From NCBI GenBank assembly GCA_044375415.1, contig JBILMS010000019.1:1-50216 (forward strand): a stretch of DNA of 50,216 nucleotides, written 5' to 3'. Each line of letters starts with the position of its first letter. The first letter of the stretch is position 1. Positions 1 to 9,798 of the stretch are shown here, in pieces. Source of the DNA: JAWXBG01 sp044375415. GTDB lineage: Bacteria; Bacteroidota; Bacteroidia; Flavobacteriales_D; Sanyastnellaceae. The notes under the pieces were generated by a model. The model saw only the letters and a list, made by a program, of their open reading frames with translations, had not been told where the DNA came from and did no database searches. The position numbers and the translations under genes were made by a program.

Positions 1-1995
1 TCGACTCTGCGATTGCTTCGGCTCTGCCGGCATATCTAAATAATCTGAATCTATCTCTTCAATAAATCGAGAAGGTTCTCCATAAGTTAGTTGTCCCCAA
101 CGATACCTCGTAACGGCATAACTGAGAGTAGCCCTTTTTTCAGCTCTCGTGAGTGCTACATAAAACAATCGTCGTTCCTCTTCCAATTCTTCTCTGCTGT
201 TGATTGAAAGCTGTGAAGGGAACAAATTTTCTTCAAGTCCAACAATGTTAACAAAAGGAAATTCCAATCCTTTAGCGCCGTGAATAGTCATCATACTTAC
301 TTTGCCGGAACCATCATCTTCTTGGTTGTCTGCATCCGTTAGCAAAGCCACATCAATTAAAAAGTCGCTAAGTGTGCGCAATTCTTCAGGTGCATCCGGG
401 TTTCCTCTATCACTAAAATCTCTCATCCCGTTCAACAATTCCTGAATGTTCTCGTATCGCGAAACTCCTTCAGGTGTGCGATCAGAGTACAAGTCTCGCA
501 GAAGGCCACTTTCAGAAGCAATGTGATGCCCTGATTCGTAAGCGTTTTTCGTATCCAAGCCAACTTGAAAACTTCGAATCAAGGTTACGAATTCCATTAA
601 TTTCGTATAGGTAGCACCTGTCAAACCCAATTCAGCCGCCCGAGGAATCATGTCCCAAATACTAATATCTCTCTCAGCAGAGCCAACAACCAACTTTTGA
701 ATGGTAGTGTCTCCTATTCCCCGTTTCGGATAATTAATAATTCGTTTAAACGATTCCTCATCATTTGGATTACAGGACAGTCGGAAATATGCCAATAAAT
801 CTTTGACTTCTTTTCGTTGGTAGAAACTCAGTCCACCATAAATACGATAAGGAATATTTAATTTTCGAAGCGCTTCTTCAAATGCACGACTTTGGGCATT
901 TGTGCGATATAGGATTGCAAAATCCGAAGGAAGAGCACCCGTCTCATGTTTGATGGAAAAAATCTGATTAGCCACAAACATACCCTCTTCGTTATCGGTG
1001 AGAGCACAGTGCACTTTGATTTTGTCACCTTGTGGATTATCTGTCCAAATTTCTTTTTTTATCTGCTCTTTGTTTTTGGCAATAATAGAATTTGCCGCTT
1101 CCACAATGGTTTTGGTACTTCTATAATTCTGCTCTAATTTGTAAAGATTATACTCCGGATAGTCGCGTTTAAAATTGAGGATGTTCTGAATGTTCGCTCC
1201 TCGAAAAGCGTAGATACTTTGTGCATCATCGCCAACTACACAGATATTTTCGTTTCGCGCCGCCAACTGCTTCACGATAAGATACTGTGAGAAGTTTGTA
1301 TCCTGATACTCGTCCACCAAAATATATTTAAACTTGTCCTGGTACCTAAACAGCACTTCAGGATAATCTCGCAGTAGAAAATTTGTCTTAAAAAGAAGAT
1401 CATCAAAGTCCATGGCGCTCGACTTGAACATACGCAAATCGTAGCTCGCATATATCTCAGCCATCTTAGGTTTTCCCGTTTGATTATCCTCTGAAATTAT
1501 ATCGATATTCTGAGCATAATCTTTTGAAGAAATAAGATTGTTTTTACACGAACTAATTCGATTGTAGACAACGCCCGGTTTGTAGATTTTATCATCCAGA
1601 TCCATCTGTTTGATAATATCCTTTAAGAGATTTTTAGAATCTTGAGTGTCGTAGATGGTGAAGTCGCGCGGATAATTGATTTTATCACATTCGATGCGGA
1701 GAATTTTCGCGAATACAGAGTGAAAAGTTCCCATCCACAAACTTCTTGCATCGCCTTCTCCTACGAGTTTACCGATACGCTCTTTCATCTCGCGAGCTGC
1801 CTTATTGGTAAAGGTGAGCGCGAGGATGTGGAAAGGGTCGACACCCTGCTCGATAAGGTGTGCAATTCGGTAGGTAAGAACACGTGTCTTTCCGGAACCG
1901 GCGCCTGCAATAACCATCATGGGGCCATCTATCTGACTTGCCGCCTGACGTTGCGATTCATTTAATTCGCTCAGAATATCTCTTTCATTTTTCAC
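1..1995 (-). CDS. uvrD: UvrD/PcrA-type ATP-dependent DNA helicase, C-terminus beyond window
   Basis: A superfamily 1A 3'-5' DNA helicase that would act in nucleotide excision and mismatch repair and in clearing proteins from DNA. One frame stays open for 665 codons and runs off the left edge, so roughly the last 60-120 residues are missing. Visible motifs are Walker A GAGSGKT (31-37), the TFTNKAA block, Walker B DEYQDTN (about 226), QNYRST, TIHGAKGLEF (about 570) and FYVALTRA (about 608). The frame has no ATG at its beginning: an in-frame TAA lies 11 codons upstream of a GTG, so GTG at 1995 is taken as start. The C-terminal Tudor-like domain typical of PcrA would lie outside the window. UvrD, PcrA and Rep are hard to separate; the family call is certain, the exact name less so. 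It lies downstream of the PIF1-like helicase on the same strand. Confidence 0.93.
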   Translation of the reverse strand, partial: MKNERDILSELNESQRQAASQIDGPMMVIAGAGSGKTRVLTYRIAHLIEQGVDPFHILALTFTNKAAREMKERIGKLVGEGDARSLWMGTFHSVFAKILRIECDKINYPRDFTIYDTQDSKNLLKDIIKQMDLDDKIYKPGVVYNRISSCKNNLISSKDYAQNIDIISEDNQTGKPKMAEIYASYDLRMFKSSAMDFDDLLFKTNFLLRDYPEVLFRYQDKFKYILVDEYQDTNFSQYLIVKQLAARNENICVVGDDAQSIYAFRGANIQNILNFKRDYPEYNLYKLEQNYRSTKTIVEAANSIIAKNKEQIKKEIWTDNPQGDKIKVHCALTDNEEGMFVANQIFSIKHETGALPSDFAILYRTNAQSRAFEEALRKLNIPYRIYGGLSFYQRKEVKDLLAYFRLSCNPNDEESFKRIINYPKRGIGDTTIQKLVVGSAERDISIWDMIPRAAELGLTGATYTKLMEFVTLIRSFQVGLDTKNAYESGHHIASESGLLRDLYSDRTPEGVSRYENIQELLNGMRDFSDRGNPDAPEELRTLSDFLIDVALLTDADNQEDDGSGKVSMMTIHGAKGLEFPFVNIVGLEENLFPSQLSINSREELEEERRLFYVALTRAEKRATLSYAVTRYRWGQLTYGEPSRFIEEIDSDYLDMPAEPKQSQSR

Positions 1996-2120
1996 TTCGC
2001 GAAGGTAAAGCGGAGAAAGAGTGCCTTTTTATAGAACAGGGCCAATAGGATGAATTGTTGAAAAAAAATCAAATCCACCTCAAACACTTATCTATGAAGG
2101 GTTTCACACCAAATATACCA

Positions 2121-4436
2121 TTACTTCTCCGCTTTTAGTGACGCCTGCACCATTCGAATTTGACTGTAAGAATATTTGCCTTCATTTGCATTAAATATCT
2201 CAGAAAGAGTAGATTCACCGGCCTTTTTCACAATTTCGCCAAGCGTGTCTACCAATTCTGCTTCCATACATTCCTTAATATTGAGCATCTTGGCCTCGAT
2301 TGCTTTTGTTAAATGGCTTTCGATCGTTCCGACTGTCAGACTTCTCAAAACCGCAATCTCTTCTGCACCTTTCCCGTCCTTCAGCAATGTCAACGTTTCA
2401 TATACGGTTCCAGAATTCGCAGCCGCATCTTTACTCTTTTTACCCTGAGATTTTACTTTCTTAGGAGCCCTTTTCTTGCCGGCCGTTGTTTCGGACGCCA
2501 GCTTCATTTTGATCGCCTCCATTTCACCAATAAGAACTTGACGCCGCGCTTTGTACTTTGAAGTTAATTCGTTCATAGTACCTATTTCTTCACCCGAGAG
2601 AATTCCTTTCACCAAAAGCGGAACCTTCTGTATTTCTTGCCATTTACGACACAGCAACTGATCTATTTGATTTAGATCCGATAAATAGGTCTTCACCTTG
2701 CTCGTTATTGCGTACGATGCCATGTGTGACAACAGTTGACGAATACACTCAACTACGAAATCGATGTAATATTCGCTTCCCTTCTCAATTCGTTCGATTA
2801 GTTTCTCATTCTCACCATTTTCCAAAAGATAGACGAGTTGATTTCGAAATTTTTGTGTATTGATGGTTTCCCGTTGAAGGGTTTCTGCAAGAACCGAAGG
2901 ATTGTTTTCAGCAGAGATATCTCCATCTTCGAATGAGTGTTTATACTCATGTGTAATTTTCGTCAACTCCTTTATGATGTCCTGAAATTCGAAAGTCATA
3001 ATGAGTAGTTTTCTCAAATATTGACGTTGACCTTTTACCAAAACATCAGGTAATTTTTCAGGTTGATGATTTTCCTTGGAAAACTGTACGACCGTTTTAT
3101 CCGTGCTGATCACATCCGGATTAATTCGAGAGCGTAGGACTAAGCCTTCGAGTGAGCGGAGGCGGGATAATGCCACATAGACCTGTCCATCGGCAAAAGC
3201 TTGGCCTACATCAATGATTGCTTTATCAAACGTAAGCCCTTGACTTTTATGAACCGTAATAGCCCATGCCAATCGAATGGGATATTGTTCGAACGAACCA
3301 ATCACCTGTTCCTCCAGTTCTTTCGATTCCGCATTTACATTGTACTTCTTATTAGTCCACAACTCCTTTTTGAGTGTATAGAGTTGATGGTTACCGCTCA
3401 TTTCAACGACAACGTCTCGATCACTCAATTCGATTACAGTAGCGAGTTTACCATTGAAGTAGACCCCGCCCATTGAATCATTTTTGATGAACATGATTTG
3501 TGTACCGACTTTCAATTCCATTCTTCCCAAAACCGGATATTGATTCTCCGGAAACTCACCATCAATGTCTGCTTCGTAAAAAAAAGAGGGGCCTTTCAAC
3601 GCTCTAAGCGCACTTTGATTTAGCTCATCGGCTTTTGCATTGTGAGTAGTTAATGTTATGACCTCTTTTAACTCGCTGATTTCTTCGGGGCTTCGAAAAC
3701 TTTTGTTCAACTCCTGAATATCTTCTGAGGTGGCAACGTTGTTTCGCAGGTTGTTCAGCAATCGAATGAATACATCATCTTGTTGACGATATATTTTATC
3801 CAATTCTAAAAAGACAAAACCACTTTCCTTTAAACCGCGCGATTCGAAAAACCACGCACTGTTGTAATACCTGCGCATGAGATATTCCTCGTCGCGTTTG
3901 ACAATGGGCGGCAACTGGTACAAATCTCCAATTAAAAGCAATTGCACACCACCAAATGGCTTTTGATAATTCCCTTTCACAGCTCGCATTCTATAATCAA
4001 TAGCATCGAGGAGATCTGCACGTAACATACTGACTTCATCGATAACCAAAAGATCAATTGAACGCAGTACGTTTTTGCGAATAGAATTTAGAGGATGTTT
4101 TCGAGCCAAATCCGATTGTGTGTGGACACCGGGTAATGCATGAATATCGGACGGCATGTTTCTATCCGGAATATAGGTGCCCGGAGGCAAAAGAAATTGT
4201 GAGTGAATGGTGACCCCTCCCGCATTAAGTGCTGCTATGCCTGTAGGTGCAACTACAATAAAATGCTTGTGCGTTCTCGACGCCAACATTCTTAAAAAAG
4301 TTGTTTTTCCCGTACCTGCTTTACCGGTAAGAAAAATGTGATCGGATGTACCATTAATAAATCTGGTAACCAAATCCACCATATTTGTTGTTTCCACTTC
4401 GTTCATAGACTTCAATTGCGGGGCAAAGAAAGACAT
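2121..4436 (-). CDS. PIF1-like superfamily 1B helicase with C-terminal HTH domain
   Basis: A 771-residue AAA-type helicase of the PIF1/RecD2 group, likely a 5'-3' DNA helicase acting on replication or repair intermediates. Walker A GKAGTGKTT lies at 38-46, Walker B DEVSM at 133-137, the GDLYQLPP motif at about 170-177, and TVHKSQGLTF at 394-403. After the motor comes a long linker, a basic Lys-rich stretch (about residue 665-685), then a C-terminal segment with a 'TYETL.LL..G....EIA..R.LT..TIE.HL' pattern. That pattern is the helix-turn-helix found at the C-terminus of many Bacteroidota helicases. ATG at 4436 is the first ATG; an upstream TTG extends the frame by six codons. A nearer ATG (residue 11, MNEVETTNM) is also possible. 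Function is inferred from the family; no partner gene is evident. Confidence 0.9.
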   Translation of the reverse strand: MSFFAPQLKSMNEVETTNMVDLVTRFINGTSDHIFLTGKAGTGKTTFLRMLASRTHKHFIVVAPTGIAALNAGGVTIHSQFLLPPGTYIPDRNMPSDIHALPGVHTQSDLARKHPLNSIRKNVLRSIDLLVIDEVSMLRADLLDAIDYRMRAVKGNYQKPFGGVQLLLIGDLYQLPPIVKRDEEYLMRRYYNSAWFFESRGLKESGFVFLELDKIYRQQDDVFIRLLNNLRNNVATSEDIQELNKSFRSPEEISELKEVITLTTHNAKADELNQSALRALKGPSFFYEADIDGEFPENQYPVLGRMELKVGTQIMFIKNDSMGGVYFNGKLATVIELSDRDVVVEMSGNHQLYTLKKELWTNKKYNVNAESKELEEQVIGSFEQYPIRLAWAITVHKSQGLTFDKAIIDVGQAFADGQVYVALSRLRSLEGLVLRSRINPDVISTDKTVVQFSKENHQPEKLPDVLVKGQRQYLRKLLIMTFEFQDIIKELTKITHEYKHSFEDGDISAENNPSVLAETLQRETINTQKFRNQLVYLLENGENEKLIERIEKGSEYYIDFVVECIRQLLSHMASYAITSKVKTYLSDLNQIDQLLCRKWQEIQKVPLLVKGILSGEEIGTMNELTSKYKARRQVLIGEMEAIKMKLASETTAGKKRAPKKVKSQGKKSKDAAANSGTVYETLTLLKDGKGAEEIAVLRSLTVGTIESHLTKAIEAKMLNIKECMEAELVDTLGEIVKKAGESTLSEIFNANEGKYSYSQIRMVQASLKAEK

Positions 4437-4508
4437 CAAAGAACGGTAGCGCAAGGGAGATAATGGTCAAAATTTGCGAGAATTTGGAATTTTGGACGTC
4501 TTCGAGCA

Positions 4509-4940
4509 ACGTCTGGGCCTTTTTACCGCAATGGGAGTAAGGAAATTTCTTTAAGGAACGTTCGCAAGCGAACCGAATGCATAAACCTGGAGACAAAACT
4601 TCAAAAAGAAACGTAATCTCGCCTTGCCCTTTCCGTTGCCCTTTCGCTTTTTTCTCCGATTGACCTGCAGGACTTTTTACCACAAAGGGCAACAAAGAAT
4701 TTTGGCTATTACTCTCAAGGAGTATGTGCACTTTTGCGCCGTTGGCGCATAGGTAGGTCACAAAGCCATACGGGACGCTCGTCTTCGATGGACTTGGTGT
4801 TGCCCTTGCCCTTTACGATTTTCTCCGATTGATGTGAAGGACTGTTTACCACAAAGGGCAACATCGAAATGCGCGAAGGGAACAAAGGAATTTTTTACGG
4901 GGTCGTTCGTAAACGAACGAAGTGCACATGCTTCGATGCT
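4509..4940. repeat. Three degenerate copies of an intergenic repeat with hairpins
   Basis: The block holds related copies around 4515-4580, 4634-4760 and 4805-4940. The shared core is 'tttctccgattga..tg.aggact.tttaccacaaagggcaac', clearest at 4651-4693 and 4820-4862. Copies 1 and 3 end in short perfect hairpins: gttcgc-aa-gcgaac (4560-4573) and tcgttcgt-aa-acgaacga (4903-4920), each followed by cgaa.tgca. The region 4437-5172 has no convincing gene. A 135-codon frame over 4354-4761 is low-complexity repeat translation. Confidence 0.6.
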
Positions 4941-4984
4941 TCATCCCGCGTTCCTCGGCGTGAATCCCTCAGGGTGAGGAATTC

Positions 4985-5165
4985 ATAAGTCATGATTTAA
5001 GCATCGCGCACCTTTGCGAGAACCTTTGCGCACCCTTGCGATCCTAAATTCGAAATGGCCTTGTACAAAAGTGCACTTCTCAGAGAAACGCTTTCTATCA
5101 TAATTCTTAATACATAATTCATAATACAACCCTTGCGGACCTTAGCGATACTAAAGTCGAAATCG
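4985..5165. repeat. Dispersed 'cgcaaagg/cctttgcg' intergenic repeat
   Basis: Alternating motifs such as 'cgcacctttgcgagaacc', 'tttgcgcacccttgcgatcc' and 'cccttgcggaccttagcgat', each followed by 'taaa.tcgaaat', appear twice (about 5000-5056 and 5130-5166). They are separated by 'cataattcttaatacataattcataat'. The same family occurs in opposite orientation at 31615-31662. It lies just past the stop of the TonB receptor gene and may contribute to transcript ends, but I see no clean terminator. Confidence 0.5.
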
Positions 5166-5172
5166 TCTCCCT

Positions 5173-7536
5173 TTAAAACTCCACTTTATAACTAATAATC
5201 GGAATCAGAGGCAAACTAGAATACGTTTCAACCTTTCCTGTTTCTGTATTGAAATAGGATCCATAAATATTTTTGTTGTTGGTGCAATTCTGAATATCAA
5301 GAGCAAACGTTGTTGTTCTATTAGATCGATTACGTTTCAAACTAAATTTCACATCCGTCCGGAAATAGTTGGATAGACGATCTTCAAATGCTCTATCCAA
5401 AATATATTCTGTTTGTTCAGCTGCCATCGAAGCCTCTACATCAATCGGAGTCGTTCTGAATCCACCGGTATATATCGCTCTTAGATTTAAGCCCATTGTT
5501 TTATGCTTTTCAGGATTGCCAACTGCCCATTCTTTACCTGCCGTAAATGTGGTTGCAAAATTTGCGTTGAAACGAGTGTTGCGCCAAAGCCCTTCGAGCG
5601 TTTTATATTTTGAATCATACACAGATGCAGACCACAGGAAGTACATGCCTTTGTAGGTGAATTGTTCGAGCGTCAGTTCAAGACCTATATTTCTTCCAAA
5701 ACCTTCATTTACCATAGAATCGAGCATGTAACCCATTTCATTGTTGAGACTTGAAATGGGAGAATCCGGATCATTGTTGACAGCAATATTGAACAAATGC
5801 TGGTAATACCCTTCTAGCTTTATGTAGGTGTGCTCGCTGAGATTGCGCTGATAGCATAAGACCACGTGATGCGCTTTATTAAATCCAAGATTTTCATTTG
5901 GCAAACCGACGTTTCCATTTTCATCTGTCTTTTGAGCGAAATACGTTCCCATCAACTGCATCTGACTGTGCAATCCATAACCCAAGGTCACGAATTGGCG
6001 ACTATTCAGATCGTATTTTAATGCTGCTCGCGGTTCTATTGAGTAGCTTTTGTTTTGAGTCAAATACATCGAGTGTAAACCTGCATTTAACGTGAGGTTT
6101 TCATTGATCCTATATTTCCACTGTGAAAACGCTTGTAATAGTTGCGTATTCCCGTTTATTTCCATAGGAACTACTTTATCTCCCGTAACATTGTCGATGT
6201 AGCTATGCTCTAAATCGAAGTTGTACTGAGAAATATAAATCCCGGAACGAAGACTATGACGAGAATTAATTTTGTTGTTTAATAAAGTCGAAAACATGAT
6301 TCGACTATTCAAGAATTGCTCTTTATATCTTTCAGTAGAATTCAAAGCATAGTCCAGTTCAAATGCTTTGTATCCCTGACGATGTCCTGAGGCCGTAATA
6401 GCTGACAAAAGATAGGTATTATCTGAAAGAGAAATCTGATGTTTTAATCCTAAACTACCTGTATGACTGTAATAATTTTGATCTTCGATTCGCTCATTTA
6501 ATTCCCACGTAGTAGTGTCGCGATCGCCATCTAATGATTGGTCGCTGAGACCGACAAATCCAAACAGAGAGAAGGTTCCTGCTTTTTCGGTAGGCATTTG
6601 AACATTATAAGAAAAATCTTGAAAATTGGTAACAGCATCTCCTACTTCGATACCCACATTTTGAAGAACTGATAGAGTTGAATATCTATAATTGAAGAGA
6701 TAGCTACCTTTATGATACTTAGAAAGCGGACCTTCTGCAGCCGCATCAAACCCTAGAAATCCCGCTTGTATAGTATATTCATGTTTTTCGTTATTTCCCT
6801 TTCGTAATTTCAGATCAAAAACTCCACTGAGCGCATTGCCATATTCTGCGGAAAAAGCACCTGTCATAAAATCGCTGTTGTCGAGCAATTGTGCACTGAG
6901 AATAGAAACACCACCACCGCTTCCACCCGCCTGTGCGAAGTGATTGGGATTTGGGATATCGGTTCCTTCCATTCGCCAAAGAAGTCCGGTAGGAGAATTA
7001 CCTCTAATCGAAATATGATTGCTTCCATCATCCGAAGAAACGACACCGGCAAACGAAGCAGCCATTCTACCCGGATCATTTATCGCCGCTGCGAACTTCT
7101 GCGTTTCTTCTACGCTAAAGGTTCGGGTGCTCACTGTATTCATAGAGTTAATAGCTTCGTTTTTGTTTTTACGAGCTGTTATTTCGATTTGTGTTAGTAG
7201 AGTAATATCTTCTTCCATAAGAAGATTGAGCACAACCTCTTTTCCGCTATTCGTTACCACGTTTGGAATAACAAGTTCTTTATACCCCATGTATGTGACT
7301 TTCAAGGTATGTCTTCCGAGAGGGACATTTTCGATTCTCCATTGACCATCTTGATCAGAAGAAGTCCCTTCAAGAGGACTCGAATCAAGAACAATAATTA
7401 CAACACCTTCGAGAGGTGAATTCGAAACTTTATCTACAACGGTTCCTCGAATCGTTTGAGATAGTTCTTGAGCTTGCGTGTTAAAACTTGCGATGATCAG
7501 GGCGATAAATACGCCCATAGAATGAATTCGGTACAT
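5173..7536 (-). CDS. TonB-dependent outer-membrane receptor with carboxypeptidase-regulatory-like domain
   Basis: A 787-residue outer-membrane beta-barrel transporter that would import a TonB-energised ligand. A signal peptide (about 1-22, ending TQAQ) is followed by a CarboxypepD_reg-like beta-sandwich (about 28-110: 'GTVVD...PLEGVVI....G.SSDQDGQWRIENVPLG.HTLKVTYMGY'). A TonB plug (about 130-240) carries 'ISIRGNSPTGLLWRMEG' and 'AEYGNALSGVFDLKLR'. The barrel fills the rest and ends in 'ISYKVEF' with the terminal Phe usual for outer-membrane proteins. At under 800 residues it is shorter than SusC-type receptors, and no SusD-like partner lies beside it, so it is probably a stand-alone receptor. 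Its substrate cannot be told from sequence. ATG at 7536 gives the signal peptide directly. The next gene upstream on the strand is separated by 230 bases containing a hairpin. Confidence 0.9.
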   Translation of the reverse strand: MYRIHSMGVFIALIIASFNTQAQELSQTIRGTVVDKVSNSPLEGVVIIVLDSSPLEGTSSDQDGQWRIENVPLGRHTLKVTYMGYKELVIPNVVTNSGKEVVLNLLMEEDITLLTQIEITARKNKNEAINSMNTVSTRTFSVEETQKFAAAINDPGRMAASFAGVVSSDDGSNHISIRGNSPTGLLWRMEGTDIPNPNHFAQAGGSGGGVSILSAQLLDNSDFMTGAFSAEYGNALSGVFDLKLRKGNNEKHEYTIQAGFLGFDAAAEGPLSKYHKGSYLFNYRYSTLSVLQNVGIEVGDAVTNFQDFSYNVQMPTEKAGTFSLFGFVGLSDQSLDGDRDTTTWELNERIEDQNYYSHTGSLGLKHQISLSDNTYLLSAITASGHRQGYKAFELDYALNSTERYKEQFLNSRIMFSTLLNNKINSRHSLRSGIYISQYNFDLEHSYIDNVTGDKVVPMEINGNTQLLQAFSQWKYRINENLTLNAGLHSMYLTQNKSYSIEPRAALKYDLNSRQFVTLGYGLHSQMQLMGTYFAQKTDENGNVGLPNENLGFNKAHHVVLCYQRNLSEHTYIKLEGYYQHLFNIAVNNDPDSPISSLNNEMGYMLDSMVNEGFGRNIGLELTLEQFTYKGMYFLWSASVYDSKYKTLEGLWRNTRFNANFATTFTAGKEWAVGNPEKHKTMGLNLRAIYTGGFRTTPIDVEASMAAEQTEYILDRAFEDRLSNYFRTDVKFSLKRNRSNRTTTFALDIQNCTNNKNIYGSYFNTETGKVETYSSLPLIPIISYKVEF

Positions 7537-7641
7537 ATCTGTGGTTGTTATGCAGGGATGACAATCGAGGATAAATTAACCCCTATTCAAAAAATGATAA
7601 ATTTCTTGTGGACGTTTGTGTGAGGGACAGAAATGGAAAGC

Positions 7642-7680
7642 CCCGCATAATGCTGCAACAAAGTGGAGGCATTATGCGGG
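7642..7680. terminator. Perfect 12-bp stem-loop between two minus-strand genes
   Basis: Left arm cccgcataatgc (7642-7653) and right arm gcattatgcggg (7669-7680) are exact reverse complements with a 15-base loop. It lies between the stop of the STN-repeat gene (7767) and the start of the TonB receptor (7536). No clear U-run follows on the minus strand, so it is either a weak terminator or an RNA processing/stability hairpin. Confidence 0.45.
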
Positions 7681-7766
7681 CTTGGAGAGTATGGCCCGAC
7701 CCCGCCCGTATTGTGATTATGAACGAATCCTAAATTGGCGGGGGCACACCCAAAGAAAAAATCACC

Positions 7767-9593
7767 TTAGAAAAAACGCAAGGCTACTTTCCAACCTATC
7801 CATGCTTGCGCATTGAAATCGTCATTATCCCACGTTTCAATGATTTGTGGTTCGTAGTAGGAAAATGAGTACGGATAAACACCATCATTCTCGCGAACAA
7901 GCACATTAAAAGAAGCCCCCACTCCGAGAGCCACACCTTTAATGATTTGCCATTCTAGACCGACATCCAATTTATTGAGTAGATTCAAATAATCAAAGTC
8001 ATTTCCAAAGTTCATTTGATTGCATGTCAAGTCGAAATTCAAGCGCAGTTTATTGCTCAACTTGGGAGCTGTTCCAATACCATATCCGAACGACCATTTA
8101 GTAGTATCGTTGGTAGAAACAATATCCATTCCAGCCTGTAGAATATTATAAAACGCGGGAACACCCGTTCTAAAGGCCAAATTAAACGGATAGATCTCGT
8201 TGTATGCAACTTCGAATTTGTGGTATCCACCCCTCCGCACAAAACTCAAAAAAGCCAAGGGAACACCGGAAATAGAATCTGCATAATTAAAAAATCCGGC
8301 TAGTTGAGTACCCTTGACATTTTTCCCGATGTTGCAAAAACCGGCAACTTGGGAGCCCGTGATATCACCGGCGCTTACATTTGTGAAACCTGCAATTTGT
8401 GAGCCCTTATAATCTCCCACATGTACATTGGCAAAGCCGGCTATAGCCGCACCTTCCGATTCACCCAGAGTATGATTACTAAATCCTGCGATCATTAATA
8501 CACGAGATGTATCGAGGTTAACATTGCTAAAACCTGCGATCTGAACACCATCCATGTATCCATTTACCACATTCGTAAAACCCGCGATTTGCGCACCTGA
8601 TACGTTTCCGCCAACCGTATTGGAAAAACCACCAATCTGACATCCATCCACATTTCCTTTCACAGTGTTTGCAAATCCAGCGATTTGACAACCCTCTACG
8701 TTTCGGCCCACAAGATTCGCGAATCCTGCGATTTGTAGATAACGAACGTCTGCCCGATTCATATTAGCAAAACCTGCGATCTCTAATTTTCGTGTACCCA
8801 TAGAATAACCCGCAAACAAGTTTAATGAATAATCGTTGACAACATTAGCACTCATCTTACGATTGGTGCTCACGTAAGGGAATAAAGAAAGTTGAAAGTC
8901 GCGGTAAATTGTATCCGTCACATTCACTGTTTCCGGATTATCCGGAAACATAAAATCAACGAATTCATACCAGCCCGATTTTGCGCCCTCTGCAATGTTT
9001 GTAAGTGTTGCACGAATGGTAGAATCTATTGGGTCGGATTCGATTACCATATTTTGAAAACTAGATGTCTCGGGGCCTATGGGCATCAATGTATCACGGT
9101 AAGACGATTTGCTCACTGATAACTCAAGGGGAATTTCCGATCGTTCGATTTTCATTTCGTAGTAGCCAAATTCATTGGTATTGGCAGATGCAAGGGTAGT
9201 CGGGTCGTACACCGTAGTATTCGGCACGGGCTCACCCTTTTTATCTTCCACATAACCACTCACTATAACCTCGTTTACTTGAATTTTCGGAGCTTTCGTA
9301 ATTATCAGAAAGTTGCCACGCTGTTTGTAAGACAGACTTTCGCCAAACATCTTTTTCATCATTTCTCTGATGGGGCGATTCCGAAAAGAAAGCGTTACCA
9401 CCTTTTCTTCGGGAATTAATTTGGCATTGTAGCTAAAAGAAAACTTTGCCTGCTCTTCAATACTTGCAAAGACTTCACTCACTCGTTTGCTTGTTACTTC
9501 AAGGGTAATTGGTCTTTCTAAAATAGGTAACTGTGCACCTAGACAAACACTCCAGGAGAATAGACAAACTAAGATGAGGCTTTTGCGAAACAT
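7767..9593 (-). CDS. STN-domain exported protein with 16-residue 'IAGF-N' solenoid repeats
   Basis: A 608-residue envelope protein of unknown function. Order: signal peptide (1-20, ending CLGAQ); STN domain (about 25-105, 'LEVTSKRVSEVFASIEEQAKFSFSYN'), the periplasmic signalling fold found in front of TonB receptors; a CarboxypepD_reg-like domain (about 108-180); then eleven tandem 16-residue units (about 270-443; bases 8265-8786). The unit consensus is [L/C/A/S]-Q-I-A-G-F-x-N-x-x-x-G-x-x-x-G. The last 150 residues alternate polar and hydrophobic positions and finish 'KVALRFF', like an outer-membrane barrel strand. The repeats resemble the surface repeats of Leptospira LA_2272-like proteins; that link is from memory. 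ATG at 9593 is preferred over ATG 9632 because it starts exactly at a standard signal peptide. No plug domain or TonB-type barrel signature is present. Confidence 0.82.
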   Translation of the reverse strand: MFRKSLILVCLFSWSVCLGAQLPILERPITLEVTSKRVSEVFASIEEQAKFSFSYNAKLIPEEKVVTLSFRNRPIREMMKKMFGESLSYKQRGNFLIITKAPKIQVNEVIVSGYVEDKKGEPVPNTTVYDPTTLASANTNEFGYYEMKIERSEIPLELSVSKSSYRDTLMPIGPETSSFQNMVIESDPIDSTIRATLTNIAEGAKSGWYEFVDFMFPDNPETVNVTDTIYRDFQLSLFPYVSTNRKMSANVVNDYSLNLFAGYSMGTRKLEIAGFANMNRADVRYLQIAGFANLVGRNVEGCQIAGFANTVKGNVDGCQIGGFSNTVGGNVSGAQIAGFTNVVNGYMDGVQIAGFSNVNLDTSRVLMIAGFSNHTLGESEGAAIAGFANVHVGDYKGSQIAGFTNVSAGDITGSQVAGFCNIGKNVKGTQLAGFFNYADSISGVPLAFLSFVRRGGYHKFEVAYNEIYPFNLAFRTGVPAFYNILQAGMDIVSTNDTTKWSFGYGIGTAPKLSNKLRLNFDLTCNQMNFGNDFDYLNLLNKLDVGLEWQIIKGVALGVGASFNVLVRENDGVYPYSFSYYEPQIIETWDNDDFNAQAWIGWKVALRFF

Positions 9594-9798
9594 TAAAAAT
9601 ACTTGGCTTAGAAACGCTGCAATTTGGGGCATAATTCACTTGGTTGGATAATGTACGAGTGAAAGACAATCCATCTTGATTATACCCCTATGCAGACATC
9701 TCTTTTAACAAAGGAAACCGAGACAGGAGTCCCAACACCGCGAGGTTGTCAGGAGTATTCCTACCCCGGTTTTAGTCACCCTTAACCTTGACTACTAC

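Noticed and set aside
4354..4761. 135-codon minus-strand frame
   Set aside because: It overlaps the helicase start in another frame and the rest translates degenerate repeats (KKAKGQRKGQGE-like). No conserved domain.
7642..7680. Insertion-sequence end
   Set aside because: A perfect hairpin but with no partner copy nearby and no transposase.
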